Shown piece after piece: positions 41,015-53,213 of a stretch of DNA of 64,000 bases. Source of the stretch: an uncultured Acetobacteraceae bacterium (GTDB lineage Bacteria; Pseudomonadota; Alphaproteobacteria; Acetobacterales; Acetobacteraceae); NCBI GenBank assembly GCA_903907955.1, contig CAIVPZ010000109.1, positions 62,001 through 126,000 on the forward strand. The letters run 5' to 3'. The notes under the pieces were generated by a model. That model did not search any database and had not been told where the DNA came from. It saw only the letters and a list, made by a program, of their open reading frames with translations. Both the position numbers and the translations under genes were made by a program. The number at the start of each line of letters is the position of its first letter. The first letter of the stretch is position 1.

Positions 41015-42693
41015 TGTCGACCGCTTCCTTCAGGGACGCGCGCGATTTCCTGCTCGCGCAGCGCACCGATTACGCGACCGCCTATGCCGGATTCCGCTGG
41101 CCGGTGCTGGATCGCTTCAACTGGGCGCTGGACTGGTTCGACACCGAACTGGCGCGCGGCGAACTGGCCGATCGTCCGGCGCTGCGCATCGTCGGCGCCG
41201 GGGCGGCGGAGCTGAGCTTCCGCACGCTGTCGGAACATTCCAACCGGGTGGCGAACGGGCTGCGCGCGCTTGGCGTGCGCCGTGGCGATCGCGTGCTGGT
41301 CATGCTGGGCAATGTGGCGCCGCTCTGGGAAGTTATGCTGGCGGCGATGAAGCTCGGCGCCGTGGTGGTGCCGGCAACCACGCTGCTGACCGCCGAGGAC
41401 CTCGCGGAGCGCGTGGAACGGGCGCGGGTGCGCTTCGTGGTGACCGCATCGGCGGATGCCGGCAAGCTGTCCATGCTCGATGCCGCGGTGCCGCGGATCG
41501 CCGTGGGCGAGGCCGTGGTCGGATGCGTGGCCTACTCAAACCTGCTCGAAGAAGCTGCCGATTTCGTGCCGGACGGGGTGACGGCGGCGGATGATCCGCT
41601 GCTGCTGTATTTCACCTCCGGCACCACGGCGAAGCCGAAGCTGGTGCTGCACAGCCACGCCTCCTACCCGGTCGGGCATCTGTCCACCATGTACTGGCTC
41701 GGGCTGCAGCCGGGCGATGTGCACCTGAACATCTCCTCGCCCGGCTGGGCCAAGCATGCCTGGTCGTGCTTCTTCGCGCCCTGGAACGCCGGCGCCTGCG
41801 TGTTCATCGCCAACCAGCCGCGCTTCAATGCGCGCGGGCTGCTGGATGCCATCCGCGACAATGGCGTGACCACGCTGTGCGCGCCGCCGACGGTCTGGCG
41901 CATGTTCATCCAGGAAGACCTGTCCGCCTGGAAGATGGCGCTGCGCGAAGTCTGCGGCGCCGGCGAGCCGCTGAATCCCGAGGTGATCGAGCAGGTGAAA
42001 ACCGCCTGGGGGCTGACCATCCGCGACGGCTACGGCCAGACCGAAACCACCGCGCAGATCGGCAACCCGCCCGGCCAGCCGGTCAAGCCGGGCTCGATGG
42101 GCCGCGCCCTGCCGGGCTATGCCATCCGCCTGCTCGATGCCGACGATCACGACGTCGAGGAAGGCGCGGTGTGCATCGCGCTGTCGCCGCGCCCGCTGCC
42201 GGTGATGCGCGGCTACCAGAACGACGCCGGCGGCATCGATCCGGTTGACGGCGAGGTGTATCGCACCGGCGACGTCGCCAGCCGCGATGCCGATGGCTAC
42301 CTGACCTATGTCGGCCGGGCCGATGACATCTTCAAAGCCTCCGACTACCGCATCAGCCCGTTCGAGCTGGAGAGCGTGCTGATCGAGCATCCGGCGGTGG
42401 CGGAGGCGGCGGTGGTGCCGGCCCCCGATCCGCTGCGGCTGGCGGTGCCCAAAGCCTATATCGCGCTCGCCGCCGGACACGAACCGGGGCGGGAAACCGC
42501 ATTGTCGATCTTCCGCCACCTGCGCGCGCGTCTCGCCCCCTACAAGCGGGTGCGCCGCATCGAGTTCGCCGACCTGCCGAAGACGATCAGCGGCAAGATC
42601 CGCCGCGTCGAGCTGCGCCGCGGCGAGGCCGCCCGCACCAGCCGTTCCGAATCGGAATGGCGCGAAGACGATTTCCCCGAACTCCAGGGCTGA
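41014..42693 (+). CDS. AMP-forming acyl-CoA synthetase
   Basis: A 559-residue enzyme of the acyl-CoA synthetase/ANL superfamily. ATG 41014 is chosen over GTG 41011 because GGAGG is at optimal distance. The AMP-binding P-loop is LLLYFTSGTTAKPKLVLHSH. Other motifs are DGYGQTETTAQIGNPPGQPV, the hinge YRTGDVASRDADGYLTYVGR and ADDIFKASDYRISPFELESV, and the C-terminal lysine in LPKTISGKIRRVELR. It resembles medium/branched-chain acyl-CoA synthetases and could activate isobutyrate, isovalerate or related acids (inference from neighbours). Confidence 0.92.
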   Translation: MSTASFRDARDFLLAQRTDYATAYAGFRWPVLDRFNWALDWFDTELARGELADRPALRIVGAGAAELSFRTLSEHSNRVANGLRALGVRRGDRVLVMLGNVAPLWEVMLAAMKLGAVVVPATTLLTAEDLAERVERARVRFVVTASADAGKLSMLDAAVPRIAVGEAVVGCVAYSNLLEEAADFVPDGVTAADDPLLLYFTSGTTAKPKLVLHSHASYPVGHLSTMYWLGLQPGDVHLNISSPGWAKHAWSCFFAPWNAGACVFIANQPRFNARGLLDAIRDNGVTTLCAPPTVWRMFIQEDLSAWKMALREVCGAGEPLNPEVIEQVKTAWGLTIRDGYGQTETTAQIGNPPGQPVKPGSMGRALPGYAIRLLDADDHDVEEGAVCIALSPRPLPVMRGYQNDAGGIDPVDGEVYRTGDVASRDADGYLTYVGRADDIFKASDYRISPFELESVLIEHPAVAEAAVVPAPDPLRLAVPKAYIALAAGHEPGRETALSIFRHLRARLAPYKRVRRIEFADLPKTISGKIRRVELRRGEAARTSRSESEWREDDFPELQG

Positions 42694-42699
42694 CGCATC

Positions 42700-43872
42700 A
42701 TGGTTGCCAACACTGCCTACGGACTCGACTACGAACTCGGCGACGAGATCGACATGCTGCGCGATACCGTGCGCCGGTTCACCGACGCCGAGATCGCGCC
42801 GCGCGCGGCCTCGATCGACCGCGACAACACCTTTCCCGCCGATCTTTGGCGGAAGATGGGCGATATCGGCATCCTCGGCATCACCGCGGATGAGGAATTC
42901 GGCGGCGCGGCGATGGGCTACCTGGCGCATTGCGTGGCGATGGAGGAGGTCAGCCGCGGCTCCGCCTCGGTGGGCCTGTCCTACGGCGCGCATTCCAACC
43001 TGTGCGTCAACCAGGTCCGCCGCAACGGCACCCCGGCGCAGAAGCGGCGCTATCTGCCCAAGCTGATCAGCGGCGAACATGTCGGCGCGCTCGCCATGAG
43101 CGAGCCGGGCGCAGGCTCCGACGTGGTCGGCATGAAGCTGCGGGCGGAGAAGCGCGGCGACCGCTACGTTCTGAACGGAACAAAGTTCTGGATCACCAAC
43201 GGACCGACCGCCGATGTGGTGGTGGTCTACGGCAAGACCTCGCCGGATGCCGGCCCGCGCGGCATCACCGCCTTCCTGGTGGAGCGCGGCTTTCCCGGGT
43301 TTTCCTGCGCGCAGAAGCTGGACAAGCTGGGCATGCGCGGCTCGGACACCGGCGAGCTGGTGTTCGAGGATTGCGAAGTGCCGGCGGAGAACGTGCTGGG
43401 CGCGTTGGATGGCGGCGTCGCCGTGCTGATGAGCGGGCTCGACTATGAACGCGCGGTGCTGGCGGCGGGGCCGCTCGGCATCATGCAGGCGTGCCTGGAC
43501 ATCGTGCTGCCCTACGTGCACGAGCGGCGGCAGTTCGGCCAGCCGATCGGCGAGTTCCAGATGATGCAGGGCAAGCTGGCCGACATCTACACCACCCTGA
43601 ACGTGGCGAAATCCTACGTCTATACGGTCGCCAGGGCCTGCGACCGCGGGCGGGCGACGCGCAAGGATGCCGCCGGCGCCATTCTGTATGCTGCCGAGCG
43701 CGCCACCTGGATGGCGCTGGAGGCGATTCAGATTCTCGGCGGCAATGGCTACATCAACGACTATCCCACCGGCCGCCTGCTGCGCGATGCCAAGCTGTAC
43801 GAAATCGGCGCCGGCACCAGCGAAATCCGCCGCATGCTGATCGGGCGCGAACTGTTCAAGGAAACCGCCTGA
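42700..43872 (+). CDS. ivd: Isovaleryl-CoA dehydrogenase
   Basis: A 390-residue acyl-CoA dehydrogenase. It has [20 protein letters not shown], the flavin motif [36 protein letters not shown], and the isovaleryl-CoA dehydrogenase-specific catalytic glutamate E250 in [17 protein letters not shown] (most acyl-CoA dehydrogenases have it near the C-terminus). It oxidises isovaleryl-CoA to 3-methylcrotonyl-CoA in leucine catabolism. Six bases separate it from the synthetase, and it overlaps the carboxylase beta gene by one base. Confidence 0.95.
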   Translation: MVANTAYGLDYELGDEIDMLRDTVRRFTDAEIAPRAASIDRDNTFPADLWRKMGDIGILGITADEEFGGAAMGYLAHCVAMEEVSRGSASVGLSYGAHSNLCVNQVRRNGTPAQKRRYLPKLISGEHVGALAMSEPGAGSDVVGMKLRAEKRGDRYVLNGTKFWITNGPTADVVVVYGKTSPDAGPRGITAFLVERGFPGFSCAQKLDKLGMRGSDTGELVFEDCEVPAENVLGALDGGVAVLMSGLDYERAVLAAGPLGIMQACLDIVLPYVHERRQFGQPIGEFQMMQGKLADIYTTLNVAKSYVYTVARACDRGRATRKDAAGAILYAAERATWMALEAIQILGGNGYINDYPTGRLLRDAKLYEIGAGTSEIRRMLIGRELFKETA

Positions 43873-45476
43873 TGGTGCTGGCCTCCACTGCCGATCCACG
43901 GGGCGCCGGGTTCCGCGCCAATGCGACGGCTATGGCCGGGCTGGTGGCCGATCTGCGCGCCCAGGTCGGCCGCGCCGCGCTGGGTGGCGGGGCGCAGGCG
44001 CGCCAGCGCCACCAGGACCGCGGCAAGCTGCTGCCGCGCGACCGGATCGAGGCCCTGCTCGATCCCGGCACGCCATTCCTGGAACTTTCCCAACTCGCCG
44101 CGCACGGCATGTATGGCAACGAAGTGCCGTGCGCCGGCGTCATCACCGGCATCGGCCGGGTCGCCGGGCGGGAATGCATGGTGGTGTGCAACGACGCCAC
44201 GGTGAAGGGCGGCAGCTATTATCCGCTCACCGTCAAGAAGCACCTGCGGGCGCAGGAGATCGCCGCGCGCAACCGGCTGCCCTGCATCTACCTGGTGGAT
44301 TCCGGCGGCGCCAACCTGCCCAATCAGGACGAGGTGTTTCCCGATCGCGAGCATTTCGGCCGCATCTTCTACAACCAGGCCAACCTGTCCGCCGCCGGCA
44401 TTCCGCAGATCGCGGTGGTGATGGGGTCCTGCACCGCCGGCGGCGCCTATGTGCCCGCCATGGCCGAGGAAACCATCATCGTGCGCGGCCAGGGCACGAT
44501 CTTTCTCGGCGGTCCGCCGCTGGTGAAGGCGGCAACCGGCGAGATCGTCACCGCCGAGGATCTGGGCGGGGCCGAGGTGCACACGCGCGTCTCCGGCGTG
44601 GCCGACCATTACGCCGAGAACGACGCGCATGCCCTTGGCCTGGCGCGGCGGGTGGTGGCGTCGCTGAACGCGGAGAAACGGCCGCAGGCGGCGCTGCGCA
44701 CGCCGCTGCCGCCGCGCTACGATCCGGCCGAACTCGGCGGCATCGTTCCGGTGGACCGCCGCCGCCCGTATGACGTGCGCGAGGTGATCGCGCGCATCGT
44801 TGACGACAGCCGGCTGGACGAATTCAAGCGGCTGTACGGCACCACCATCGTCACCGGGTTCGCGCATGTCTGGGGCACTCCGGTCGGCATCATCGCCAAT
44901 AACGGCATCCTGTTCAGCGAGAGCGCGCTGAAGGCGGCGCATTTCATCGAGCTGTGCGCGCAGCGCGGCATTCCGCTGGTGTTCCTGCAGAACATCACCG
45001 GCTTCATGGTGGGGCGCAAATACGAGTCCGGCGGCATCGCCAAGGACGGCGCCAAGCTGGTGACGGCGGTGGCCACCGCGCAGGTGCCGAAATTCACCAT
45101 CATCATCGGCGGCAGTTTCGGCGCCGGCAATTACGGCATGTGCGGCCGCGCCTATGAGCCGAACTTCCTGTGGATGTGGCCGAACGCGCGCATCTCGGTG
45201 ATGGGCGGCGAGCAGGCGGCCAGCGTGCTGGCCACCATCCGCCGCGACGCCATGGAGGCGCGCGGCGAGGCCTGGCCGGCGGAAGAAGAAGAAGCGTTCA
45301 AGCGGCCGGTGCGCGCCCAGTACGAAACCCAGGGTCACCCCTATTACGCCACCGCGCGGTTGTGGGACGACGGCATCATCGATCCGGCCGATACGCGACG
45401 GGTGCTGGCACTCGGGCTGTCCGCTGCCTTCAATGCGCCGATCCCGGCGACGCGCTTCGGCCTGTTCCGGATGTAA
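43872..45476 (+). CDS. Methylcrotonyl-CoA carboxylase beta subunit (carboxyltransferase)
   Basis: A 534-residue carboxyltransferase. It reads [40 protein letters not shown] and [20 protein letters not shown]. The crotonase-type block [20 protein letters not shown] and the [20 protein letters not shown] and [20 protein letters not shown] stretches are typical of MccB. It transfers carboxyl from biotin to 3-methylcrotonyl-CoA. The start overlaps the ivd stop, and the alpha subunit gene follows five bases after. Confidence 0.95.
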   Translation: MVLASTADPRGAGFRANATAMAGLVADLRAQVGRAALGGGAQARQRHQDRGKLLPRDRIEALLDPGTPFLELSQLAAHGMYGNEVPCAGVITGIGRVAGRECMVVCNDATVKGGSYYPLTVKKHLRAQEIAARNRLPCIYLVDSGGANLPNQDEVFPDREHFGRIFYNQANLSAAGIPQIAVVMGSCTAGGAYVPAMAEETIIVRGQGTIFLGGPPLVKAATGEIVTAEDLGGAEVHTRVSGVADHYAENDAHALGLARRVVASLNAEKRPQAALRTPLPPRYDPAELGGIVPVDRRRPYDVREVIARIVDDSRLDEFKRLYGTTIVTGFAHVWGTPVGIIANNGILFSESALKAAHFIELCAQRGIPLVFLQNITGFMVGRKYESGGIAKDGAKLVTAVATAQVPKFTIIIGGSFGAGNYGMCGRAYEPNFLWMWPNARISVMGGEQAASVLATIRRDAMEARGEAWPAEEEEAFKRPVRAQYETQGHPYYATARLWDDGIIDPADTRRVLALGLSAAFNAPIPATRFGLFRM

Positions 45477-45481
45477 GCACG

Positions 45482-47470
<1,989 letters not shown>

Positions 47471-47669
47471 CGTGGCGCTGCGCTGCGGGAGACCTGAAAT
47501 TGCCCGGTACCCTGTCCGGGCAGGTGCCATCGTGCCACCGGACCGCCCCGCGCGCAGTGTTGCTGCCTTTCTGCCCGATCGCGGCAGCGTGCTTGGTAGG
47601 ACCGCATCGCTGTCCTAACCTTGATGGGCGAGGGGAAGCGGCCGCATGGTCGCAAGCGGGGCGGGCAGA

Positions 47670-50600
47670 ATGAAACACGCGGCAGTCACGCTCGACGACA
47701 AGTACGACACCCGGCTCGACCGTATCTATCTGACCGGCACCCAGGCGCTGGTCCGGCTGCCGCTGCTGCAGCGCCAGCGCGACCTGGCGGCCGGGCTGAA
47801 CACGGCCGGCTATGTGTCCGGCTATCGCGGTTCGCCGCTCGGCCAGGTGGACATCCAGATGTGGGCCGCCCGCAGGCATGTCGAGGCGAACCACATCATC
47901 TTCCGCCCGGGCGTGAACGAGGAACTGGCGGCGACCGCGATCTGGGGCACCCAGCAGGTGCCGCTGCTGCGCGGGGCGAAATACGACGGCGTGTTCGCCT
48001 ACTGGTACGGCAAGGGACCCGGCGTCGATCGCTCCGGTGACGTGTTCAAGCACGCCAACTACGCCGGCACCGCCCGCCACGGCGGCGTGCTGCTGATCGC
48101 CGGCGACGACCACGGCTGCAAATCCTCCACCATCGCGCACCAGAGCGAGCCGGCCTTCGTCGCCGCCGGCTGCCCGGTGCTGGTGCCGGCCGATCTGCGC
48201 GACCTGCTGGAACTGGGGCTGCATGGCTGGGCGATGTCGCGCTGGTCCGGCCGCACCATCGGCTTCAAGACGGTCGCCGACGTCATGGACGGTTCGGCCA
48301 GCGTGCTGTTCGACCTCGCCGGCTTCGTCGCCCGCGATCCCGAGGGGCCGCATCCCAACGCCAACATCCGCCTGCCGGACACGGCGCTGGAGCAGGAGGC
48401 GCGGGTGTTCCAGCTCGGGCTGCCGGCGGCGCAGGCCTATGCGCGGGCCAACCGGCTCGACCGCATCATGGTCGATCCGCCGGGGGCGAAATTCGGCATC
48501 CTGACGGTCGGCAAGTCCTGGCACGACACCTGCCAGGCGCTGGCGGAACTGGGCCTGGGCGATGGGGCAGGCGCGGGCCTGCGCATGCTCAGGCTGGCGC
48601 TGGCCTGGCCGGTGGACCCGGACATCGTGCGGCAGTTCGCCAGCGGCCTCGACGAGATCGTGGTGATCGAGGAAAAGGCGCCGCTGGTCGAGCAGCAACT
48701 GCGCGACATTCTCTATCCGCAGGCGGTCCGCCCCCGCATTCTCGGCAAGACCGACGAGTCCGGCGCTCCCCTGCTGAAACGCCACGGCGAGCTGTCCGCG
48801 GCCGAGATCGCGCTGGCGCTGGCAAGCCGCATCGAGCGTTTCGCCGGCACCGAATCGCTGCGCGCGCGCGTCGCCTTCCTGACCGAACAGGCAGGGCGGC
48901 TGGAGCACCTGCAGGTGGCGGCGCAGCGCAAGCCGTTTTTCTGCTCCGGCTGCCCGCACAACACCTCCACCCGCGTCATCGACGGCAGCCGCGCCCTCGG
49001 CGGCATCGGCTGCCACACGCTGGCGGTGTGGATGGACCGCAGCACCGACACCTTCAGCCAGATGGGCGGCGAGGGCATGGCCTGGCTCGGCCAGGCGCCG
49101 TTCACCGAGGAGAATCATGTCTTCGCCAACATGGGCGACGGCACCTATTTCCATTCCGGCCTGATGGCGGTCCGCGCCGCCGTCGCCTCGGGCGAGAACA
49201 TCACCTACAAGCTGCTGTTCAACGACGCCGTGGCCATGACCGGCGGCCAGCCGCTGGACGGGCATCTGACGGTTGCGCAGATCACCCGGCAACTGGCCGC
49301 CGAGGGCGTCGAACGGATCGTCGTGGTCACCGACGCGCCGGAGAAGCACGCGGCGGAAACCGGCTTCGCACCCGGCGTGACGGTGCATCACCGCCGCGAG
49401 ATGCAGGCCATCGAGCACGATCTGCGCGACACCCCCGGCTGCACGGTACTGATCTACGACCAGACCTGCGCCAGCGAGAAGCGGCGCCGGCGCAAGCGCG
49501 GCACCTATCCGGACCCGCCGGTGCGGACCTTCATCAACGCAGCGGTGTGCGAGGGTTGCGGCGACTGTTCGCACATCTCCAACTGCCTGTCGGTGGCGCC
49601 GCTGGAGACCGAATTCGGCACCAAGCGCCGCATCGACCAGTCCTCGTGCAACAGGGATTTCTCCTGCATCGAGGGATTCTGCCCGAGTTTCGTCACCGTG
49701 CATGGTGCCGCGCCGGTCCGGCGCGCCCGGGCGGTGCCGGATGCGGCGGCGCTGCCGGCGCCGGCGATCCCGGCGCTGGACCGGCCGTGGAACATTCTGG
49801 TCACCGGCATCGGCGGCACCGGCATCGTCACCATCGGCGCGCTGCTGGGCATCGCCGCGCACAGCGAAGGCAAGCGGGTGACGGTGCTCGACCAGATGGG
49901 CATGGCGCAGAAGGGCGGGGCGGTGACCAGCCATATCCGCATCAGCGCCGGCGGCGACACGCCGCTGCACGGGTTGAAGGTGGGGCGGGGGACGGCCGAC
50001 CTGCTGCTGGGCTGCGACCTGGTGGTCTCGGCCGGGCGCGACACCCTGGCGGCGCTGCGCCGGGGCGTCACCCATGTGGTGCTGAACACCCATGAGGCGC
50101 CGACCGCCGATTTCGTGCTGGACACCGACACGCGCCTGCCCTCGGCGCAACTGCGCCGCAGCCTCGTCGAGGCGGCCGGCGAGGCCGGTATCGATCAGGT
50201 CAACGCCACCGCGCTGGCCACCGCCCTGCTCGGCGATTCGATCGCGACCAATCCGTTCCTGCTGGGCTTCGCCTGGCAGAAGGGCCGCATTCCGCTTTCG
50301 CTTGCGGCGCTGATGCACGCCATCGAACTGAACGCCACCGCGGTGGAGACCAACCAGGCGGCGTTCATCTGGGGGCGTTGTGCCGCGGTCGATCCGGCGC
50401 GGGTGGCGGCGGCGGCCGGTCTGTCGCTGGAGCAGCGGGCGCCAAAAAGCCTCGATGAGATCATCGATATCCGCGAATCCTGGCTTGCCGGCTACCAGTC
50501 GCGCCGGCTGGCGCAGCGCTACCGCAACCTCGTCGAGCGGGTGCGGCAGGCCGAAGGGCAGCGTTTCTCCGGCGGCACGGTGCTGACCGAGGCGGTGGCG

Positions 50601-51104
50601 CGCGGCTATGCGAAGCTGCTGGCCGTGAAGGACGAATGGGAGGTGGCGCGGCTGTATGCGGCGCCGGAATTCCAGGCGGCGCTGCGGGCTGAGTTCGGCA
50701 GCCTGGAGCGGCTGGAATTCCATATGGCGCCGCCGCTGTTCGGGCGCCGCGATCCGGCCACCGGCCACCTGCTGAAGCGTGCCTATGGCGGCTGGCTGAT
50801 GCTGGTATTGCGGGTGCTCGCCGCCCTGCGCTTCCTGCGCAACACCCCGCTCGACCCGTTCGCCCGCAGCGCCGAACGGCGCGGCGAGCAGGCGCTGATC
50901 GCCGAGTACGAAGCCACCATCGCGGAAGTGCTCCACTTGCTGTCACCCCGCACGCTGCCCGTGGCGGTGGCGCTGGCAGCGCTGCCCGAGCGCATTCGCG
51001 GCTTCGGCCATATCAAGGAGCGCAGCCTGCGGCAGGCCGAGGCGGAGCGGGCGCGCCTGCTGGAGCGCCTGCGTACCCCCGCCCATGCCATGGCCGCCGA
51101 ATAG
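47670..51104 (+). CDS. Fused indolepyruvate:ferredoxin oxidoreductase family protein
   Basis: About 1144 residues; ATG 47646, with a stronger GAGGGGAAG site, would add eight. It begins VTLDDKYDTRLDRIYLTGTQ and continues with thiamine-binding oxidoreductase halves: PFFCSGCPHNTSTRV, NMGDGTYFHSGLMAVRAA and DAVAMTGGQP (TPP region). A 2x4Fe-type cysteine block follows (CEGCGDCSHISNCLS ... CNRDFSCIEGFCPSF), then the gamma-type domain ILVTGIGGTGIVTIGALLGI. It oxidatively decarboxylates aryl or branched 2-keto acids to acyl-CoA. The context beside leucine-degradation genes suggests keto-acid entry. Confidence 0.93.
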   Translation: MKHAAVTLDDKYDTRLDRIYLTGTQALVRLPLLQRQRDLAAGLNTAGYVSGYRGSPLGQVDIQMWAARRHVEANHIIFRPGVNEELAATAIWGTQQVPLLRGAKYDGVFAYWYGKGPGVDRSGDVFKHANYAGTARHGGVLLIAGDDHGCKSSTIAHQSEPAFVAAGCPVLVPADLRDLLELGLHGWAMSRWSGRTIGFKTVADVMDGSASVLFDLAGFVARDPEGPHPNANIRLPDTALEQEARVFQLGLPAAQAYARANRLDRIMVDPPGAKFGILTVGKSWHDTCQALAELGLGDGAGAGLRMLRLALAWPVDPDIVRQFASGLDEIVVIEEKAPLVEQQLRDILYPQAVRPRILGKTDESGAPLLKRHGELSAAEIALALASRIERFAGTESLRARVAFLTEQAGRLEHLQVAAQRKPFFCSGCPHNTSTRVIDGSRALGGIGCHTLAVWMDRSTDTFSQMGGEGMAWLGQAPFTEENHVFANMGDGTYFHSGLMAVRAAVASGENITYKLLFNDAVAMTGGQPLDGHLTVAQITRQLAAEGVERIVVVTDAPEKHAAETGFAPGVTVHHRREMQAIEHDLRDTPGCTVLIYDQTCASEKRRRRKRGTYPDPPVRTFINAAVCEGCGDCSHISNCLSVAPLETEFGTKRRIDQSSCNRDFSCIEGFCPSFVTVHGAAPVRRARAVPDAAALPAPAIPALDRPWNILVTGIGGTGIVTIGALLGIAAHSEGKRVTVLDQMGMAQKGGAVTSHIRISAGGDTPLHGLKVGRGTADLLLGCDLVVSAGRDTLAALRRGVTHVVLNTHEAPTADFVLDTDTRLPSAQLRRSLVEAAGEAGIDQVNATALATALLGDSIATNPFLLGFAWQKGRIPLSLAALMHAIELNATAVETNQAAFIWGRCAAVDPARVAAAAGLSLEQRAPKSLDEIIDIRESWLAGYQSRRLAQRYRNLVERVRQAEGQRFSGGTVLTEAVARGYAKLLAVKDEWEVARLYAAPEFQAALRAEFGSLERLEFHMAPPLFGRRDPATGHLLKRAYGGWLMLVLRVLAALRFLRNTPLDPFARSAERRGEQALIAEYEATIAEVLHLLSPRTLPVAVALAALPERIRGFGHIKERSLRQAEAERARLLERLRTPAHAMAAE

Positions 51105-51109
51105 AACGG

Positions 51110-51180
51110 GTTCCAAGGGCCAGAGGCCCTTGGTGGGGTCCAGGGGCAAAGCCCCTGGTGGGGCGCAGGGCTACGCCCCG
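51110..51180. repeat. Intergenic palindrome repeat cluster, copy 7
   Basis: Three palindromes in a row: CCAAGGGCCAGAGGCCCTTGG, GGTCCAGGGGCAAAGCCCCT and GGGGCGCAGGGCTACGCCCC. The middle one is the family core. It fills the gap between the convergent ends of the oxidoreductase and Wzz/GumC-like genes. Confidence 0.85.
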
Positions 51181-51186
51181 CTCTGG

Positions 51187-52698
51187 TCACCGCGCCAGCG
51201 GCGGAATCCGCGCCAGCACGCGCACTCCGGTCAGCGCTTCCATCTGCCGGATCCGCCGCACCGAGGTGTCCGCGATTTCCAGCAGCACCGCCAGCCCGAT
51301 GCCCAGTCCAAGCCCGCCCACCAGCCCGCCAAGCGTAAACAGCAGCGTCAGCGGCTTGGTCGGTCCGGTCGGCACCGTTGGCCGGTCGATCACCTTGATC
51401 CGTTCCGGCGCCTGATAGCGCGACAGCTCGCCGGTCACCTTGGCCATCTCGAAACGCTTGCGCAGCCCCTGCACCAGTTCCTGCGTCTCCGCCACCGCCC
51501 GCTGCCGCTTGTTGAGTTCGCGCTCCACCTCGCCCGACGCATCGACCGCGGCCGACAGTTCGGCGACGGCGCGGGTCAGATTGGCCATCTCGCTCCGCAG
51601 TTGCTCCAGCCGGGTGCGCGCCGCCTCCAGCGCCGCGACCTGCGATACCAGCAGCGGCTGCGCGCCCTCGCCGTCCTTGCGGGCAACCGCGGCGAGGTTC
51701 CACATCCGGTCGATATCGGCCGGCGCGAGTTCGGCGCCCGCCTTCAGCAGGGCCGCCCGCTCCTCCTCCAGCCGTTCGAGCTTGCGCAGCGCCGCCTGCA
51801 CCTTGGAGTGGTCGTCGGTGTAGCGGCTGCGCAGCACCGCCAGGTCGCCGCGGGTGGCGACGATGTCCTGTTCCAGCCGGCCGATCACCGGATCGGTGCG
51901 CGCGAGGCGGCCGCGCGTCTCGGTGAAATCGCTTTCGGCGCCGGCCAGCTTCACCCCGTCCTCGGCCAGCTGGTCGCGCAGCGCGGCCAGGCGTTGCAGG
52001 TTGGAGCTGCGCTGCTCCGGCAGGGATTGCGCGTGCTGGGCGCGGTATTCGCTGACATCCGCCTCGGCCGTTTCCAGCCGCCTGGTTATCCCGGTGAGTT
52101 CGCGCTCGAGGAAGGTGACCGATTCGCGCATCGCGCTGTCCTCGGGCGCGGACACCCGCTCCATGAACCGCTCGCCGATGCGCGCCAGCACATGGTCCAT
52201 GCCCACCGGCGAGGCGGCGCGGTAGCGCATCTCGACCATTTCCTGGCCGATCAGTTGCACCGACACCGCCGCGGCGAGGTCGGCCACCACCCGGTCGGAC
52301 ACCGTCTCCGGCATCCCGGCCCGGACCATGCCGAGATCCTCGGCCACCGACTGCATCACGTAGCGGCTGGTCAGCAGCGCGGTCAGCGCCGCCATGCGGT
52401 CCTTGAGGTTGGTCTTGACGCTGAGATCCTCCAGGAACGGGTTGAGCTTGCCCGGCTCCTGGATCAGCACCGTCATCTTGGTTTCATAGGTGCGCGGCGC
52501 GAGCTTGCCGGCGACGAGGCCGATCACCGGCAGCAGCAGCAACGGCAGCACCAGCATGTAGCGGCGGCGCCAGGCCGCCACCAGCATCACCTGGATCATC
52601 TCCACGATCGGCGGCTTGGCCGCTCCCGCATCGCCGATGGCGGGCGGGCCGGTGTGGAGCGCCGGCGAGCGCGGCGGCCCGGGCAGGGAGATGTTCAT
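51187..52698 (-). CDS. Wzz/GumC-type polysaccharide co-polymerase
   Basis: A 503-residue protein with two membrane segments (about 46-66 and 458-480) around a long coiled-coil periplasmic region, the chain-length-determinant architecture. The N-terminal part contains PIVEMIQVMLVAAWRRRYML and TYETKMTVLIQEPG; heptad-rich segments run through ITRRLETAEADVSEYRAQHA and IGRLEQDIVATRGDLAVL. The end has the GumC-like VIDRPTVPTGPTKPLTLLFT. No C-terminal tyrosine kinase domain. It controls polymer length and export with outer-membrane Wza-type lipoproteins. It overlaps the lipoprotein gene by four bases. Confidence 0.88.
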   Translation of the reverse strand: MNISLPGPPRSPALHTGPPAIGDAGAAKPPIVEMIQVMLVAAWRRRYMLVLPLLLLPVIGLVAGKLAPRTYETKMTVLIQEPGKLNPFLEDLSVKTNLKDRMAALTALLTSRYVMQSVAEDLGMVRAGMPETVSDRVVADLAAAVSVQLIGQEMVEMRYRAASPVGMDHVLARIGERFMERVSAPEDSAMRESVTFLERELTGITRRLETAEADVSEYRAQHAQSLPEQRSSNLQRLAALRDQLAEDGVKLAGAESDFTETRGRLARTDPVIGRLEQDIVATRGDLAVLRSRYTDDHSKVQAALRKLERLEEERAALLKAGAELAPADIDRMWNLAAVARKDGEGAQPLLVSQVAALEAARTRLEQLRSEMANLTRAVAELSAAVDASGEVERELNKRQRAVAETQELVQGLRKRFEMAKVTGELSRYQAPERIKVIDRPTVPTGPTKPLTLLFTLGGLVGGLGLGIGLAVLLEIADTSVRRIRQMEALTGVRVLARIPPLAR

Positions 52699-53183
52699 GG
52701 CGGCGCGCCTTGCGTCACCACCACGACATCGGCGGGCAGCGCGGCATCGAAATGCGTTTCCACGTCGCCGGCAACCGACGACAGCTCGCGCGCCACCGCG
52801 ATCGCCCGGCGCTGGCCGAGCACTTTCTGCCCCGGATCATCGAAACTGCCCGGCCGGCTGCTCACCACCACCGGCTGGCGGGCGGCCAGGGAAGCAGCCG
52901 CGAACTGGCGCAGCGCCTCGCGCTGGCCGGCATCGGGCTGTATGGCATTGTCTGCGAAGCGCATGACGATCCGCCCCGGCGTTTCCGCTTGCATCGTTCC
53001 CGCCTGCGTGGCGCTTTCCGGCGCGGTGCTTTCGCTGCTGCGCACGCGGGCCAGCAACTCATCCACGCTGATCGGCCCGCTCCCGTCGGACGCAGCGGCG
53101 CGCCGGTCCGCCTCCGGGATGTAGTGCACCGGGTCGTGCGAACAAGCGGCCAGCAGCACGCACAGCAGAACGACCCGGCGCAT
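52695..53183 (-). CDS. Lipoprotein with OmpA-like C-terminal domain
   Basis: A 162-residue lipoprotein. The lipobox is LLAAC with lipidated C14. The mature part has a short disordered stretch, then a periplasmic domain reading ALRQFAAASLAARQPVVVSS and GQKVLGQRRAIAVARELSSV, which resembles the OmpA-like peptidoglycan-binding fold, though the NxxL/R signature is imperfect. Being coupled to the co-polymerase gene suggests it works in polysaccharide export at the envelope. Confidence 0.7.
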   Translation of the reverse strand: MRRVVLLCVLLAACSHDPVHYIPEADRRAAASDGSGPISVDELLARVRSSESTAPESATQAGTMQAETPGRIVMRFADNAIQPDAGQREALRQFAAASLAARQPVVVSSRPGSFDDPGQKVLGQRRAIAVARELSSVAGDVETHFDAALPADVVVVTQGAPP

Positions 53184-53213
53184 GCCGATCTCCCATCCGG
53201 ACGGTCCCGATCG